The notes under the pieces are model-generated. The model did not search any database and was not told where the DNA came from. It saw only the letters and a program-made list of their open reading frames with translations. 64,000 nt of DNA from an uncultured Desulfobulbaceae bacterium (GTDB lineage Bacteria > Desulfobacterota > Desulfobulbia > Desulfobulbales > Desulfobulbaceae): assembly GCA_947259225.1 (NCBI GenBank), contig CAMYLK010000003.1, positions 124,001 through 188,000 on the forward strand, in the 5' to 3' direction. A program made the position numbers and the translations under genes. Shown one piece after another: positions 63,468-64,000 of the stretch; position 1 is the stretch's first letter; each line of letters begins with the position of its first letter.

Positions 63468-63683
63468 CTATAATCCTGTCACCGCTTTATAACCACTAGC
63501 TATGAGGGAAAGCGGCCCGCCACTCGCTGCCAGCCCGCCAACGAAACATGCCAGCCCCCAGATCCCGATAAGTGCTGATGCGATGCCCACTGTATAGATA
63601 CCAGCCCTGGAAACTTCTTCTGTGGCTGTAGCCTTATCGACTGCCTTTGTCCTGACCCTGGTATTAACTGCTGTTCTTTTCAT
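63468..63683 (-). CDS. 71-residue membrane peptide, copy 2 of a tandem pair
   Basis: This 71-residue protein has a polar N-terminal third (MKRTAVNTRVRTKA), one or two hydrophobic stretches (about residues 28-50) and GGPLSLIASGYKAVTG at the C-terminus. It is a tandem copy of the gene at 63725. No family is recognised. Both precede the sensor/NapC-like unit in the same direction, so they may be small subunits or anchors of a membrane redox complex; that is only an inference from position. Confidence 0.7.
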   Translation of the reverse strand: MKRTAVNTRVRTKAVDKATATEEVSRAGIYTVGIASALIGIWGLACFVGGLAASGGPLSLIASGYKAVTGL

Positions 63684-63724
63684 TTTCGTCCCTCAGTAGT
63701 AAATGTAATAATTGTACTTTAGAG

Positions 63725-63940
63725 TTACATTCCTGTTACGGCTTTGAACCAGTTGCCAACCATTGAAAGAGGCCCGCCACTTGCTACGAGACCACCTACA
63801 AAACATGCCAGGCCCCAGATCCCGATAAGTGCTGACGCGATTCCCACTGTATATATACCGGCCTTGGAAACTTCTGCCGTGGCTGTTGTTTTTTCTCCTG
63901 CCTGAGTCCTGACCCGGGTATCAACTGCTGTTCTTTTCAT
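63725..63940 (-). CDS. 71-residue membrane peptide, copy 1 of a tandem pair
   Basis: This is the second 71-residue copy, with most residues identical to its neighbour (for example AGIYTVGIASALIGIWGLAC is the same in both). Differences cluster in residues 7-24 and the C-terminal tail. A GGAGGAAAG ribosome site precedes the ATG at 63940. Two nearly equal copies in tandem suggest a recent local duplication and a need for dose or hetero-oligomers. Function is unknown. Confidence 0.72.
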   Translation of the reverse strand: MKRTAVDTRVRTQAGEKTTATAEVSKAGIYTVGIASALIGIWGLACFVGGLVASGGPLSMVGNWFKAVTGM

Positions 63941-64000
63941 TTTCTTTCCTCCAGATAATTCTATTATTTATTAAAAACCCATAATTAGAGAGAAGTCTTA

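Overview
The window reads as chromosomal DNA of an anaerobic, Gram-negative member of the Desulfobacterota, most like a Desulfobulbales-type sulfur or sulfate organism. The signs are a PxxKW cysteine-rich protein, a Desulfovibrio-type hybrid cluster protein under an HcpR-like site, a small assimilatory-type siroheme protein, NapC/NirT-type multihaem quinol dehydrogenases, a TAXI-TRAP transporter, a selenoprotein, and moderate G+C. No dsr or apr gene is in view, so the assignment is an inference. No CRISPR array, rRNA or complete insertion sequence was seen.

Layout. 0-8 kb: housekeeping genes (partial coaBC, lipoprotein, nitroreductase, tatD, yggS-like, ugd, PxxKW protein, orphan pilC, enolase, HU/IHF). 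8-13.4 kb: a ParB-like protein, a secreted thioredoxin-fold protein with an in-frame UGA exactly at the first Cys of CxxC (probable selenoprotein), phoH, a one-frame YbeY-PdxJ fusion, a K+ channel and tRNA-Leu(UAA). 13.5-17.5 kb: secreted MORN-repeat protein, DUF2784, a rhodanese/metallo-beta-lactamase protein with a degenerate metal motif, YjbQ and an L,D-transpeptidase. 17.5-22.8 kb: a nitrosative-stress block (HcpR-like regulator, perfect palindromic operator, hcp, siroheme protein, HD protein, ferredoxin). 22.8-26.5 kb: MFS transporter, leuA behind a promoter, Leu-containing leader peptide and terminator (an attenuator), then feoA. 26.6-29.2 kb: monohaem cytochrome and an ArsR-controlled metal(loid) permease operon with a 46-bp operator.

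29.6-40.6 kb is the most unusual region. It holds two NosL-like proteins (one with a Met/His-rich tail), a RegB/RegA redox two-component pair, two MacB/FtsX-type ABC ATPase and permease sets, a TlpA-like lipoprotein, a CPFC-bearing membrane protein, and a divergent secreted beta-propeller-like protein ending in CLACH behind a strong TGTACCAC palindrome. No nosZ is present. I infer a periplasmic metal or thiol cofactor maturation system serving the propeller protein; this assignment is untested.

40.8-49.5 kb: secreted coiled-coil protein, TAXI-TRAP transporter with a USP and a truncated duplicate of its permease, malic enzyme, and a KamA-family radical SAM enzyme. 49.6-54.3 kb: small cytochrome, a NapC-like multihaem protein, FtsH and carbonic anhydrase. 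54.3-60.7 kb: sugar nucleotidyltransferase, an eukaryote-like HisH-HisF fusion, then SGNH hydrolase, NodU-type carbamoyltransferase, a 189-bp palindromic repeat, SxtJ and DUF5989 (a glycan-tailoring or exopolysaccharide-type set). 60.9-64 kb: a second NapC-like protein overlapping a sensor-like membrane protein that lacks the kinase core, and two tandem 71-residue membrane peptides.
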